Shown here: positions 46,474-58,746 of the stretch, in pieces | Numbering within the stretch: the stretch's first letter is position 1 | Layout: each line of letters begins with the position of its first letter | Assembly: GCA_015501605.1 (NCBI GenBank) | Contig: JADNRZ010000041.1 | Location: 62,001 to 126,000, forward strand | DNA: 64,000 bases | From: Panaeolus papilionaceus | Lineage: Eukaryota > Basidiomycota > Agaricomycetes > Agaricales | Direction: 5' to 3' | The notes under the pieces: generated by a model | The model's database searches: none | What the model saw: only the letters and a program-made list of their open reading frames with translations | What the model was told of the DNA's origin: nothing | Made by a program: the position numbers and the translations under genes

Positions 46474-49400
46474 ATGTCTGACAAATCTCCATTCGACTAT
46501 CTCAATGTTTCGGGCCCGTTGAACGTGGAACCTATCAATCCAGAGGATTTGACGGGACAGAGCGTCCGTATTTGCATGTAAGTGGGTCCCAACACCGAAT
46601 GTTCTGACTTAGTGGTGTCACTTACTCTTCACCAGTCTCATGGGCCCTACTGGCTCTGGTAAAAGCGCGGTAAGCTTGAGTCATCATCCAATGTGTTGGG
46701 TCTTCTCTGTGCTGAATCTACGTCGTATGTTATGTAGTTCATTGAAGCGCTTGCGCCGGAGCAAATGTTATCGATATCGAAGGCGTCCTTTGATCCCGTG
46801 ACCGAAAACGTCGTCTGCTACAACGTCCTCAACTTATTAGATGGTATATATCCGGTAATCCTCATGGATACCCCGGGATTTGTAGATAGGGAAGGGTCAG
46901 TGGAAGGTGTTATAGAGATGATTTCACGTGCGATGGATGCTTTGAGGTGTGTATCTCTGTAGCGGTTAAGTTGGACACTCTGATTGTATTGGTGTACAGC
47001 ATCGTGAAAATGCCGATTATAAGCATTTTATATTTTCATCCCATTAACATTGTACGCATAAGTAACAGCTACAGGAACTGTATAAAGTCCGTTGCACAGG
47101 TTGCGGAGAAATTCAAGGCTCAGAGTAACCAAATCGTCACCACGATGTGGGACACTTTGTCCAACGAGACGAGGATCGGCGACGCGATGCTCAGATTTGA
47201 TGCTCTACCCGCTTTATTAGACCAGGCAAGTACCAACATGGCTACAGGCGCCGCACACACTTAATTGTGAGGTCATCAGATTCTCCCTTCGCTCCGTGTG
47301 TCGTTGAACATATTCGAGAACACAAATGCATCTGCATTGTCTGTTCTAGACGCAAATTGGCCTGGCCGCCCCAGCTACGTCAAGGTGCTTGGTCAGTTGC
47401 GCGTTGAAACGATTCGTCCGAAAGAGCTGAAAGGGCAATCTGTCCGCGTGTGCATGTATGTTTATCTGTATCGTCGCTGACTGATGGCACGGCTTATGAC
47501 GCACTGGTTTTTCAGACTTATGGGTCCGACTGGCTCAGGTAAAAGCGCGGTACGGCTCAACTCACGTACATTAAGCGATGTTTCCTTCGTTCTAAGTCAT
47601 CTTTTTGTTTCACCCCTCTGTTAGTTCATAGAATCGCTGGTACCAAACCAAAGATTAGGGATATCTAGTGACTCAAACGACAGTGTTACGCAGACCGTCG
47701 TCTGCTATCGCGTTATCAATCTAGAGGACGGCGGTCATCCGGTTATTCTTATGGACACCCCAGGGCTTATGGATCCCAGGATCTCGGAGAAGAGAATCAT
47801 GGACATGATCATGAAGACCTTGGACACTCTGCGGTACGAAATCTATCTTCCCCCTGCCACTATGGCTCACTCAAACCAACTGATGCTCCTACTTTGCTTT
47901 GTGTGACCTCAGTGATTCAACGCAGGTGGCAATCGTCACCCTCTGCTACTTTCGTGACATTCGCAAAGTGCGCGCAGGTGGCCAAGAAAGCAATGCAGGG
48001 AACTATCTGAAAGGGTTCGCATCGATGTTCAAGGCCAACAACATCAACGTCGTAACAACGATGTGGAATGAACTTTGGGGTGATCGACTAATTTCAACCG
48101 CAGATAAACGCTTTGAGGAGCTTGCCAGTCATACCTACAAAGTGAGTTTTTTGCTACGAATCCCGTCATACAAAGCCACTCAACACTGGTCTCGTTAGAG
48201 TCTTCCCTCGATCAATATTAGCCTGTCGAAATTTTACTTTACGGTGGAGTCAACGTTGTCCATTCTCGACGCCTCTAGACACGGGTGGTATCATAACAAG
48301 AGGAAGGAACGAGCGGACCTCCCCCAGTACGATGCTCTGATGCTTAAGGATTTGATGCGCCGCATCTTATCCGAGCAGGATCAACTAAACATGACCAGTA
48401 GCGACGACCACCAAATCGAAGCAGTCCGTAGGGATGAAGAGCGAGCGATTCAGGGCCTCTACAAATTCTCGTGTGATCTCTACGAGTTTCATCCAGAAAC
48501 TTATCGCATTATCTTTCCCACTGCTCCATGTCCTCCGACGAGGTATCATTCCAATTCTATACCATCGCTCTCCGACGTGTCCTGCTTTCGTTCGCCAGTC
48601 CTTGCCAACACTCTACCTGCTCCAACAGCGGATGGCTCATGGGACTCCGGGGTTCTGAGTCCTCTCCATCCTATGTCTCTCCAGGTTTCGTTGACCCATG
48701 ACTTCTCGTCCCGGACGACGATGCCGGTTAAGGCGCATGGAGGGCATGATACTGGCACGCAGCCCATGAACCCTACTGTGTTTGATATCGAGCCCCAGGT
48801 AGCCGATATTATTCCGCATTTGCGATATTTGACTGTTACAGGTCATATTTCCGTCGAGCCCGTGATGGATATTCCAGAAAACGCAAAGGTTTATCTGTAA
48901 GTGGACCCACTTCCTAGATTTGCGACATAGGATAACCAATTTTGGACAGTATTATGGGCCCTACAGGATCAGGGAAGAGCACTGTAAGTACGGTTCCTTG
49001 CCTAATTATTTACATTCTTACTCACGAGCATTGTGCATGCTCCTGTATTTCAGTTCGTTGAAGCCCTGAAAGGACAGTCGCAATACTTGAACATATCGAA
49101 GGATCAGCTGGCAGGTTATACTCAAACCATCAACGCATACCGGGTTGACAATGTTTATAATGAAGGGTGTCCTGTCTTTCTCCTTGATACACCCGGTTTC
49201 TTAGATAGCTTTATTTCAGAGATGGAAATCATGAGCATGATACCTGTATGGATGGAGCAGAGTCGGTAATGTGAATTTCTGTACAGACCTAGCTGAAGTT
49301 AACGAAGACCAGAGTGCATTTTTTCCACCAGATTTTATTCCTTACTCCAATAAACGAGACTAGACTTCCTGGAGCTAAACAAAGAACACTTAACATGCTC

Positions 49401-50159
49401 AAGGCGCTTCTCACCTCAACCCACGATCTTGACTCCGTAGCTGGGATAACCACCATGTGGGATACGTGCCATAATGGCCTGGCACGGCAACGTGCAGAGT
49501 TAAATTTTGCCGGGTTCATTCAACAGATTTTCGAGGCAATTCCCTTGCAGATTTTTTATCCCGGTCATAATGCTGACGCTTGTTTTTAGGATTTCACCCA
49601 CAGAGGTGCCACCCTTGAGCGCTTTATAAACACCAAGGAGTCAGCACTTAAAATCTTGGACAATGCACTTCATAAGAAGCGTGCCTTCGACTCCATTAGC
49701 TTCACAACAACACCATACCTCTATCGGGACCTTCACGGCCGAATTGAGTCAGCGCTACAACAAAAAAGCGATCTTGAATTGGAGCTCCAGGGAATACATG
49801 CTCAGGGTGATCCTCAACTCGAACCAATTCTACACGAAAGCCTCGGCAGAAATTTGTATCAGCTTGAGAAGTTTGTAGGTCAATTCGTCGAGTACGGCAA
49901 TCCACCTGTTGGATTTGAGGACGCGCATAAAACCCTACGCGAGCTCGTAGAGTCCGTGCAGCCCGCATTACTCCAGTCTTCATCCAGCCGGTTCGCCAAT
50001 AATCAAATAAATCAAAATACGGAATCCCAAGCCGACGACGTACGAAGCAGTGCCACTCATGCCGATGATGACGAACAGCATCGCTATGCAGGCATTCGCC
50101 GTCGTCTACTGGATTTCAGAAAGGATTGGCTCAAGAAGCTTCCAGGTTTCCACCGCTAG
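46474..50159 (+). CDS. GTPase array copy 4: three-domain P-loop GTPase-like protein
   Basis: Thirteen exons (46474-46577, 46636-46669, 46738-46946, 47000-47225, 47280-47455, 47516-47549, 47625-47833, 47913-48141, 48199-48896, 48950-48983, 49054-49265, 49313-49535, 49590-50159) close to 985 aa. There are three P-loops (GPTGSGKS three times), each on its own 34-nt exon, three DTPG motifs (one written D-T-P-G-F, as in the C-terminal domains) and three TTMW motifs. Exon 5 (47280-47455) fuses a shortened linker start (L-P-S-L-R-V-S-L) to a copy of the normal N-terminus (Y-V-K-V-L-G-Q-L-R-V-E). So an additional N-terminal module was inserted in frame. Introns 4 and 12 need GC donors (gcaagt, gcaatt). 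Its sequence is the most diverged in the array. It is intact, so probably functional. Loss of one domain from a three-domain ancestor is the less likely alternative. Confidence 0.82.
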
Positions 50160-50579
50160 AACAATGTATTTCGTGAACTTGCATTCAAACCATGTCCTCC
50201 TATTTCCTCCTTCTATCACATGTACCAGTATGCATAGCATTCGTTGTTGATGGCCGAAGTAGTATCAAATTGTTGTATTTTCTTTCTACACCCTCACAAA
50301 ATAAAATCGGACAATCTGTTCTTCTCCCCGTCTGCTCTTAATTCAGCAACGCTCCGCTTTGTGGCAGAGTTGAGGTATAGCGGAGAACAGAAGCGGTCGC
50401 TGTCTTCGTTCTGAGCTTCTGGAGCACGTAGGAGACAGAATCTCTCAACAGATGCTAGCCCTGTACGCTCTTCAGATTCTACTGTTGCTGTTGCCTTCCT
50501 TTGCGAGATTATGTATATTCTGTCAAATAGAATAGAATACTTCCTGACTATAGTGGTAGAAGTGCATGCGCTGGATGCA

Positions 50580-50679
50580 CTCTGTATAGGATATTGCGTA
50601 GGTGATGTTGAGAACATGATTGCGGAGGTGAGAGACTATGAGTGGAGGGAGGGAGAGGAGCCGGTTAGGAGAATGTGTT
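50580..50679 (-). pseudogene. Isolated fragment of the CBM20 gene (its exon 4)
   Basis: The minus strand reads H-I-L-L-T-G-S-S-P-S-L-H-S, then a TAG, then a tail ending Q-Y-P-I-Q-S. Exon 4 of the gene at 58747-60295 has H-I-L-V-T-G-S-S-P-S-L-H-S-W and Q-Y-P-M-W-S. Similarity continues for a short distance into the neighbouring intron on the acceptor side. The Trp codon became a stop, so this is a dead fragment, placed between GTPase copy 4 and block D4. Confidence 0.8.
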
Positions 50680-50759
50680 CTGTGCAAATTACGTGTCAGC
50701 CATTGATCGTTCGGAGGAGAGGGAGAGGGAGAGGGAGAAAGGTCACTCACAAAGAGAGG

Positions 50760-52985
50760 AGAAAGACATATTCATTGTTGTAACAGCAATGACTTGCCTG
50801 CACAGTTCACGAAATCACCCCGCGGACTCACGATTTAATGCACCCCCTTGAAGTGGGTCTGACGAGTCTTTTCGCCTCCCTCTTCCTCTTCCTTCACCGC
50901 ATTAACCCTCACCTCCGCCTCCTTTCAACCCCCCAGCCCCAACACTAAACGCGCTCAGACGATACTATAGGAGTTCTCGCGCTCCTACGACCCTGAATAC
51001 AGCCCGCCCGAAACAACGACGTCTCCTGCGTCATCGCCGAGGCCTACATCCAGTAAAACGCCCATGAAAGCAGCCTAGGATGTTGAGGTTGATGTTACAA
51101 AAGAAGTGAGGACGATTGCGGTTGCTGGAGCCGACGTAGAATCAAAAGTGGTCAAAGTGGTCTTTATCCACGTGGCACTATGACTGAGGTTTCCTCCCGC
51201 CAGGACATCATCGTCTTTTTTAAACTACACCCCTTTCCACCCCATCCATATGCCAATATGATTTACACCACCTGATATGATTTGATTAGCACCCCAAGAT
51301 GAGGACGTTGGACTGAAACGACTTACATTGGCCTGTTGAACCGTCGTGTTTCCCAATTGGGTATCAACTCGTGTTTGATGGTTGAAAAATAAAAAAAGAC
51401 CAGGCGCTAATGGTCATTTGAGGGAATAATGTGACAAAGAAAGGAGGATGAGGCAAATATGTGAGGGTACTCATGGACCGGTAGCGGGTAAGGAGACGAA
51501 GAACGCCATGAGGGTGGCAAGAATTGGTGCACTGGGAGAAGAAATAACGTTGGCGGGTAAAGCACTATTAGTGATAGGCTGTGCGAGCTGAGAGAGCGAC
51601 ACAAAGAGTCATTGTTCCCATTCCTTTGATAGTTGGCAAGCTGTGGTCGGGGGCGGAGAAGGAGAAACCGAACGACAGTGCTTGATGACGTGTCACCACT
51701 GGCAGTGAAGAGTGTCGGCGGTGTCGACCTTCTCTGTAGCTCTACGGTCTACGGCGACGTGATGGTGTCGAAGTTGTTCAATGGCAACACACGATATCGT
51801 CCAGGATGTTAAAAGAAATGAAGTTGGACAGGAAAGGAGTGACGGTTCACTGAGTAGAAATGAGGGCCATTGTTGAAGCTGTTGTTTGAGCAGCACGTCT
51901 GAAGTGCGGGTGCGACGGGCGTCCATAACCGTCAGACACCAATATTTCCACCTCACGGCAGCGTTGGCAACGGCTGCTGAGACCCTCGTTCTCCTTTCCC
52001 CGCTCTGCCCTGGCCTATAGACGACTTCCAACATAGCCCGGCTCTCTTGTCCCATCGCGGCCTAAACTCCTTCGGAATGATGAAAGGTGTGGGTAGGTCT
52101 TCAGGGGTTTCAAGAATACCTGTGCAATTTCACCACACTGTCAGAATCGTCAGTGGTCAAAGGAAAAGCTGCACATACCTCGACTTGGCTGGCGCATTCT
52201 GGGGTTACATGCTTGTAGGGTGGTTAGTGCAGCAAGTTGAGAGGGGGTGTTGGGACGACGACCCATGAATTAAGCCCTCATTCCATGCCGAAACGGCCAC
52301 TTCCATACCTTCCTCTCCGGAGTTCATCCACCTTAAAACCTCATGTTCCACTCTATACAGTACGCACGCAAATGCCCAGATGCACTACGTCCAGACTGTG
52401 TCTTTTGGATATTGAACAGCGAGCCTTGCTGATGGTTGCTTTCCAGCATGAGTGGTAAGCGAAGGACAAATAAGAACTCAAAGGATTGGAATGGTGCGAC
52501 GATCCGTTGAAGTAGACTCTGAGTATAACAGTCCACGTAAAATAATAGAATAACATTGGTTTAGGATATGAATACACAAAAAAAACTTCAAAAATCAGTC
52601 AGTGACAGAACAGGCAAAAAAATCCAGGACGATGAAACCCACCTATATCGACTCCAAAACTACTCGAAAAAGCAATATAACCATTACTCGTGCCAGAGCC
52701 CCTAGTACACACATTGTCAACGACCTGACAATACAACCAAAGACCGCCCAGGACAATCTACCCGTCAGCATATCTACAGAGTCTCTTCACCCATATGGGG
52801 TCATAAACCTTCAACTGACACCGTGCATACAAGAAGAGTAGATAAGGGAAGGGAATGTCGGAGGAGCAGTTCAGACGCGGCATGACGGCGATGGTGGGTT
52901 GGGATCAAGCCTCATTTGATGGATTACTTGCTTGAATCCTCAATTTAAACCCCGCCCGAACTTTCCCATCCGTTAAATGAAAGTT
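50760..52985. repeat. Downstream block D4
   Basis: The order of landmarks matches D1-D3: the T-T-L-T-T-F-type frame near 50990-51190, the V-S-R-F-S-P-T-S-S block near 51310-51360, the ctgacggttatg block near 51900-51960, and the end segment at 52560-52985. The first part present in D1-D3 (just after the GTPase stop) is missing and the CBM20 fragment stands in its place. The minus-strand frames carry several stops. Confidence 0.6.
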
Positions 52986-53038
52986 GAATCCTTTTCCCAA
53001 GACTTAAGAGTTTATTCAGATTCAGATGGCAACACGAC

Positions 53039-53809
53039 TATGGTGCGCCATTTGCACATTTATTATAAGGGTCAAACATTTTAAGTAATTTTGTAGACTA
53101 ATCTAAACTTTTGTAATTTCCCAATGAATCTAAACATCTCTTGGCGCTTTTAAGATTCTTTAAACATTTCTTGGGTGTTTCATGTGTTCTTCAAACATTC
53201 CTCGAGCGCTTGACACATTCTTCAAACATTTCTTGGGCGCTTATGACAATATGGAAAATATTTGTGATATTTTTGACAAAATGAGAACATTTTCTGGCGC
53301 CTATGGTGTAATACACCAAACAGTTCACATTTGTTTGACAAAAGGTCAAACATTTTCGAGCGCCTAGTAAAACACTCAACAGATATAACAGAATCCCTAT
53401 CAGGCGCCCAAGGAATGAGAAGAACTTCAGAAAAAGACAAAGGCATATTCAAGTTGTTCTCGATTTCTTGGGCGCTTGTGAGAGGTGTTTGTAACTTTGT
53501 TGAGGGGTTCACTAGACGCTCAAAAGTGTTTGGCATTTTCATGATTTTTCTATAAGCACTTGAAAATGTTTGGCAATTTCTTCGAATTTTTTTGAATTTT
53601 TTCCCTGTCCGTCTAAGCGCTGGAAATTGTTTTGATGATTTTAAACAACTAAACTGAAATATTTGCAAAATTATCGGGCGTTCTCCTAATGTTCTTGCCC
53701 ATAATCACACAAAAAGGTTGTTCGACTGAATATTGAAAAATGTTTACAAAGTGTGCTATGTTACTTGAAATGTTTGGTAGAAATAATATTTGTGCAAATG
53801 GCGCACCAT
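53039..53809. mobile_element. 771-bp non-autonomous element with terminal inverted repeats
   Basis: The left end TATGGTGCGCCATTTGCACA (53039-53058) is matched by the reverse complement at 53791-53810, a 20-bp inverted repeat that continues imperfectly inward. The direct repeat AACACGAC flanks it at 53031-53038 and 53810-53817, as expected of an 8-bp target duplication; one A is shared between the right end and the duplication. The inside is AT-rich and codes for nothing recognisable. It contains four 30-31 bp tandem units (starting 53132, 53162, 53193, 53224) of an aaacatttcttgggcgctt type and further GGCGC-bearing versions in inverted order. An 8-bp duplication is typical of hAT-like and some Kyakuja/Dileera/Zisupton-like elements. 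Superfamily is not decided. Confidence 0.85.
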
Positions 53810-53817
53810 AACACGAC

Positions 53818-54478
53818 GTTAATTGTCAAATATTACAGCTTGATTTTTCGATCCGTAAATTGAGGATGCGGAATCGGCGCTAAGAAAGTCGCGTCCCTTT
53901 CTGTAACTCCGCTGAACGCACAGGGATTTTTTTTCATTACCGCTTAAGCGCCAACTAAACCAATTCCTAGTTACCTACATTCCTTCATCGCACGCATTTC
54001 AAATCACGTAAAAATATGCATATATCACCGTATAACCTGTGGCCTCATGTATTTTTGTCCGCTTCATTCTCGCCTGCGTTCCGATCGCGACCACCCGCCT
54101 CCAAAACAGCCACTCCGCTTATTCAAGACCGTTCCATATTTCAGATTGTCGAAATGACCCAGACTATCTTCTACTAGAAATCCCTTACCTTTTACTCACC
54201 CAGAATAATACTAGGTCAAATATAACTGGCATTTTTACCCTCTTCGGTATATACATAAGAATAGCCGGGATCGCCTTCGGAAACTCTGTTCAGGTCATCA
54301 TCGCCTTGTTTTAGTGTTCTACACCGTCGACTTATATTACGAGGTATCAACCCTAGATAATTGTCAAACAAGTCCATCTTGTGTGCATATTGGCTTATAC
54401 TCCGAATACATCGTGCTGACTGCTATTGTACTTTGCCAATCAGACGGGCCAGTTTAATAAGTAGTGTACCTAAGCCAA
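53818..54478. other. Interval without recognised features
   Basis: This lies between the inverted-repeat element and the 3' end of the kinase-like gene. No supported gene or repeat was found. The frame 54039-54314 has no motif. Confidence 0.5.
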
Positions 54479-55601
54479 CTAATTTGGCCAATTTTCTCCC
54501 AAAGCACCCTTGAAATTGTCACGGATCTCCTTTTTCTGTAGAAGCATCCGTCAATAGACGGAAATTTAAATGAAGACACTTGACTTACCAACGACTCGTC
54601 AGTGACGGTAGAGATGCGTCCCCTAGACACAGGATAGGCCCAGTCAACAAGCTCAACTTTGATGGTATCCACGCTGGTGCCAGTGATCAAGACATTCGCG
54701 GGTTTAACGTCCCTGTGATAGTACAGCATATGTTAGCCCAGACTCGTGTCGCAGTGAAAAAATAAACACACCTGTGAACGAGCTTCCATTGCCCATCTGC
54801 GTACTCGAGTGTCTTCTTGATAGCCTCTTCAATAACCTTGTTCACGACCTTCGCCCGCTCCGCGACTTTACCCGCACCCTTCGTGGCTACAAACGGCTCG
54901 AAGCTTTCCAACGTCTTGCCCTTGATGTGCTTCATGTAGATGTAATACGTGATCTCGTTCGTTGTTTCCACTTTACCCCACTTCACGAATTGTCCGACCA
55001 TCGTCAGGTTCTCCACTTCGTACTTGAGATTGCAAAGGTGATTTTGAGCTGACCCGTAAGGCTTGTTGGGGACCTTGATAACCTCGATAGCGTCCGTATC
55101 AGGATTGGCATGCGTGGCAGTGTGATAAACAGTCCCTCCCGCACCATGCGCGATACGAGGACCGAGAGAAGGGGCCGCTGTGAGTGTCGGAGGGTCTTCT
55201 GCCACTGGATATGTTGCTGAAAAGTGAACACATGTCAGATGTTGGATGAAAGAGGAGAGATGAACGAGAAAGTGTGTACTTCTCCCGAATAAGGACTCCC
55301 AGTACTCGCGTTTCTGGTTGCGAGGAAGGCATGCTACGGCTTTGGAAGCAGGGGTAGCGTTATCGGCCTTCTTCTTTGTCTGCTTTGTTGCTGGCGTGGT
55401 ACCACCAGTGCGAGCCATGAGCGCTTCGAGTCGTCGACGAGTTAGGTCCAGCTCTCGGGTATCGTAGCGGGAGTGCAGTGCACGGTTGAGCGTGGAAACG
55501 GCGTTGGATGCAGGTGCATCATTTGCAACGGGGAGGCCATAGATGGGTGAGATCATGAGGAGGGTGGTGATGGATGCTACAACGAGAGTCGAGGAGAGCA
55601 T
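54479..55601 (-). CDS. Secreted (signal-peptide) protein-kinase-like protein
   Basis: Four exons (55601..55280, 55216..54772, 54712..54589, 54535..54479) close to 315 aa. Residues 1-22 form a signal peptide (hydrophobic core, then G-L-P-V-A). The kinase-like part has a Gly-rich loop G-x-G-G-T-V near 132-137, a V-I-K lysine at 155, a Y-Y-I-Y-M-K-H hinge, the catalytic loop HRDVKPAN at 255-262 and a V-D-W-A in place of DFG at 278-281. After that only about 30 residues remain, so the C-lobe is very short. Secreted kinase-like proteins are known in fungi, but here activity, substrate and location (secretory pathway or outside) are inferred. A decayed sister lies at 32157-32560. Introns are 63, 59 and 53 bp. 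Confidence 0.8.
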
Positions 55602-58600
55602 GATGACGATGAGGATGGGGTTGATAGGGAATATGTGTGTAAAAGGTTGCTTAGAGTTGCTATTTGCTTGACTGGTCCAGCCGGTCTGAGGATTTTGAGT
55701 CCAGTTGGAGCCTGTATTTATAGAGAAAAGTCTATCGATGAGAACCCCATGCGTTGGTTATGCCTTCGTCGTATCCACATTCTGCACCGAACCCGGTACA
55801 CTCGACGCTGCGATGGGTGTTACACCCCAATATTGATATTTCTCGTGCACCATCCTAGGGGCCACATTTCATGTCAGCCGATATCCACTCCCTCAAACGG
55901 CTTAGCGACTTGGCATCTGAAATCTCGCCGAAAGGCATCCTCCACACAGAAAAAAATGGGCTTGGGTATCCGTATCATGATGAAGTCAAGTTTACTACGA
56001 CCCAAGGCGAAGTCGCTACCGTATCAATCGGAAATTGTATCAACTGCTTACTAGACCCCAAGTTCGAGAGGCAACCCTAACACGTCCTTCGATTTTGATA
56101 TGGTTCTCATACCGTGCAGTATTGGAACATATCCCGGAAGCATAAGTATTTTTTATATATGTGCCCATAGTAAGACGACAACTAAATATCCCTTCCTACC
56201 CAGTTTGACGCGCCCTGTTCTGAATTGGCGCAGATATCGTCACCCCGGATTTGCTAACAATTGTCTTGGCAATGTTTTACATTGCAGAAGCGCTTATCCC
56301 CGTCTTGATGTCTATTTGAAATTGACAACCATCAGTGTCTCCTCCATCACTGACGTCCACTTACTACTACGTCCAATCAATAATAGCAATGTGAGGTTGA
56401 TGTAAGCAACAATGCTGACGTCGAACCCCCTCTCCCAGCGATGTGTGCTGGTGGGATGTTTGTGGACATGTAGTGGTTGTTGGACACTGGTTAACATGCA
56501 TGGCATCTCAGTTGGACGTAGCTTGATGTGCCAGGTATGTGTGGGAAGTTGTCGTGGTTGAAACACCGACGATTAGAGGGAGAACTAACCTAAATGTATG
56601 CTGGAATGATACAATGGTGAAAATTAACTCGATTAATATTGGACGGGGAACCAATATTGCGCTACTTCGACTGTGCTTGTCATTTTGACTATGTATGGGG
56701 TACTGAAGTGGAATGGCTCTATAGTGAAGAGATACTACAGCCATTATGCGTATACTTAGCAGGCTAACCACAGCAATATTAAAACTGGCGTCGCTGGATA
56801 AGGCATATGCTTAGCATTACATTTCCCGAGGGTTCGCAGACAGTGTGCATTGAACGAGATACATACTGATGGCTTCATATCCTTACGTACGGGTCAGCAG
56901 CGTAGCCCATCAAAAATGACATCATAACGGCGCTACGCGTTTTCCGCTGAGAAATAAGTAGATGTCGAACGACTAACCAAAACAATGAAGGGAAAGAACA
57001 AAGCCATGCATCACCGTGCACACGTCTACCGCGCCAAAAGTCAACTTACACGGCCATGCACGGTCATACCATTAAATTTATTGCATCGTAGCAACCATGT
57101 CCGGTGATGTACCACGGACCTTCAAAGCGATTCGCTGAGTTCAAGATAGATCATGTCACACAGAAGCTCATTGGGCAGGTACCCGGAAGACCAGAAACTG
57201 ATCACTCGTGCAACATTTTAGCATGAAAGCTATTGGACAGGTTAACTTGGCTTACGGTCTAGCATAACGAGTCATTGGGCCATAGTATTGATGGCCGCTG
57301 TGTGCTTTGGTGATTGGTAAGGGCTCGTCAAATCATAACATTGGCGAGTCGCACTTCGAAACGTATCTCACCGCCAGCCAAGAAACAATGCCTTGCACTG
57401 TTTTCGATATCTTTGCTTCGCTCACTCATCGAGTCCGCAGCCTCTGGCATGGCACGGCCGGGCACGGTCATACACATCCCTGCACGCCAGCCGTTGTTGT
57501 TCTGCAAGCCCACATCCCTCCAATTTTCAAGTTTTCAGTAGTTCCAACGCGTCTGCGCTGCTTGGAACCCCAGTTGTTGTCGCCCTCTCTCACGTTCCCA
57601 AACACTGTAGTGTAGTGTATCTTGACTAGGCGGACTCGAAGGGCAAGCTTTAGAAGGCCTAGCAAAATAGGGACCATAAAAATGAATAGCCATGGCTCAG
57701 ATTTTGGTTCTGAATCGTAAGCTCTGGACTCCACTTACTGTTGGAAATTATGACCCTCAAACAAAAAATTTAAGGAAATACAAACCTCCGTTAGGTTCCC
57801 ATGGATCGCTTCATACACGGGATCTTTTTTCTCGCTCGATAGGGAGCGCTGATGGCGGCGCTTGCTATTGTGCTTGCGGGCTCGAGAGTTTGATGAGCTC
57901 ATCTCGAGTCGTTTAATGCAGCGGTGGATCTTTTAAAAGTGACCGAAGTTCTGTTTGAGCTCTAACTTCTCGTCGATGGGTGGGTTTATGAAACGTCTAT
58001 GCTCAGGCACACGTCAATGCCTCATTTCATCTCGGACCTAGTGCTTGAATGTACCACAAAATAATATGTCTTAGATGGGTAAATAGACCGAACGAAAGGT
58101 AGGTATCTTAAACTAGCTCTTTAGTATTCGTCTATCATATGAACCAGCGGAAGGTGAGCGGATGGAATAAAGAAAGAACGGTGGCGTGTGTGACAATCAA
58201 CCTACCCTAAATACAATCAGTCACGCTCTCGGCTTTCTCTCTCACATGATGTCAGTGATGACGCGACGCGCGTCGTCCAGCAAGTCTTTTCTTGTTGTAA
58301 TTGCAGCCCGAGAGGTTGTCCTCGTTATGATGAAGTGGTACTTCCGGGTCATTTGATCTGACTTTATGCACTAATTATGATGATTACTGGATCCGCGATA
58401 GTTAGATGGATGAATTTGTGGAAGCGGGAACAGCGTAACAACTCAGAGTCATGATGCCGCTGCCCGATGTCCCACACTTCTCTCATCCAATCGTATTCTC
58501 AAGAGCGCACGAGCAATAGCAGTTTCAATGCGATACAACAAAAACCACTACTATAATACATACAAAATCGATAATATATATACAAAATGCAGGAGCGAAA

Positions 58601-58746
58601 ACAACATGAAGATGAAAACTCGGACGTTATGGGATGATAAAACAAGATGCAAAAACGAAAACGAAAACAAAATGAAATGATGCGAATGCCAATGCAAAAG
58701 TAGAAAGGAATAGACTGCCCATCTCCCGAGGGCGCGTACTGCGCGC
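55602..58746. other. Gene-poor interval
   Basis: No gene could be supported over 3.1 kb. Near-identical short motifs cacggccatgcacggtcata (57050) and cacggccgggcacggtcata (57452) form a direct repeat 400 bp apart and may belong to a decayed element. Frames at 55635-56054 and 57307-57734 have no recognisable domain. Confidence 0.5.

Noticed and set aside
53222..53668. 148-aa minus-strand frame inside the inverted-repeat element
   Set aside because: It is translation of the internal 31-bp sub-repeats; no transposase features.
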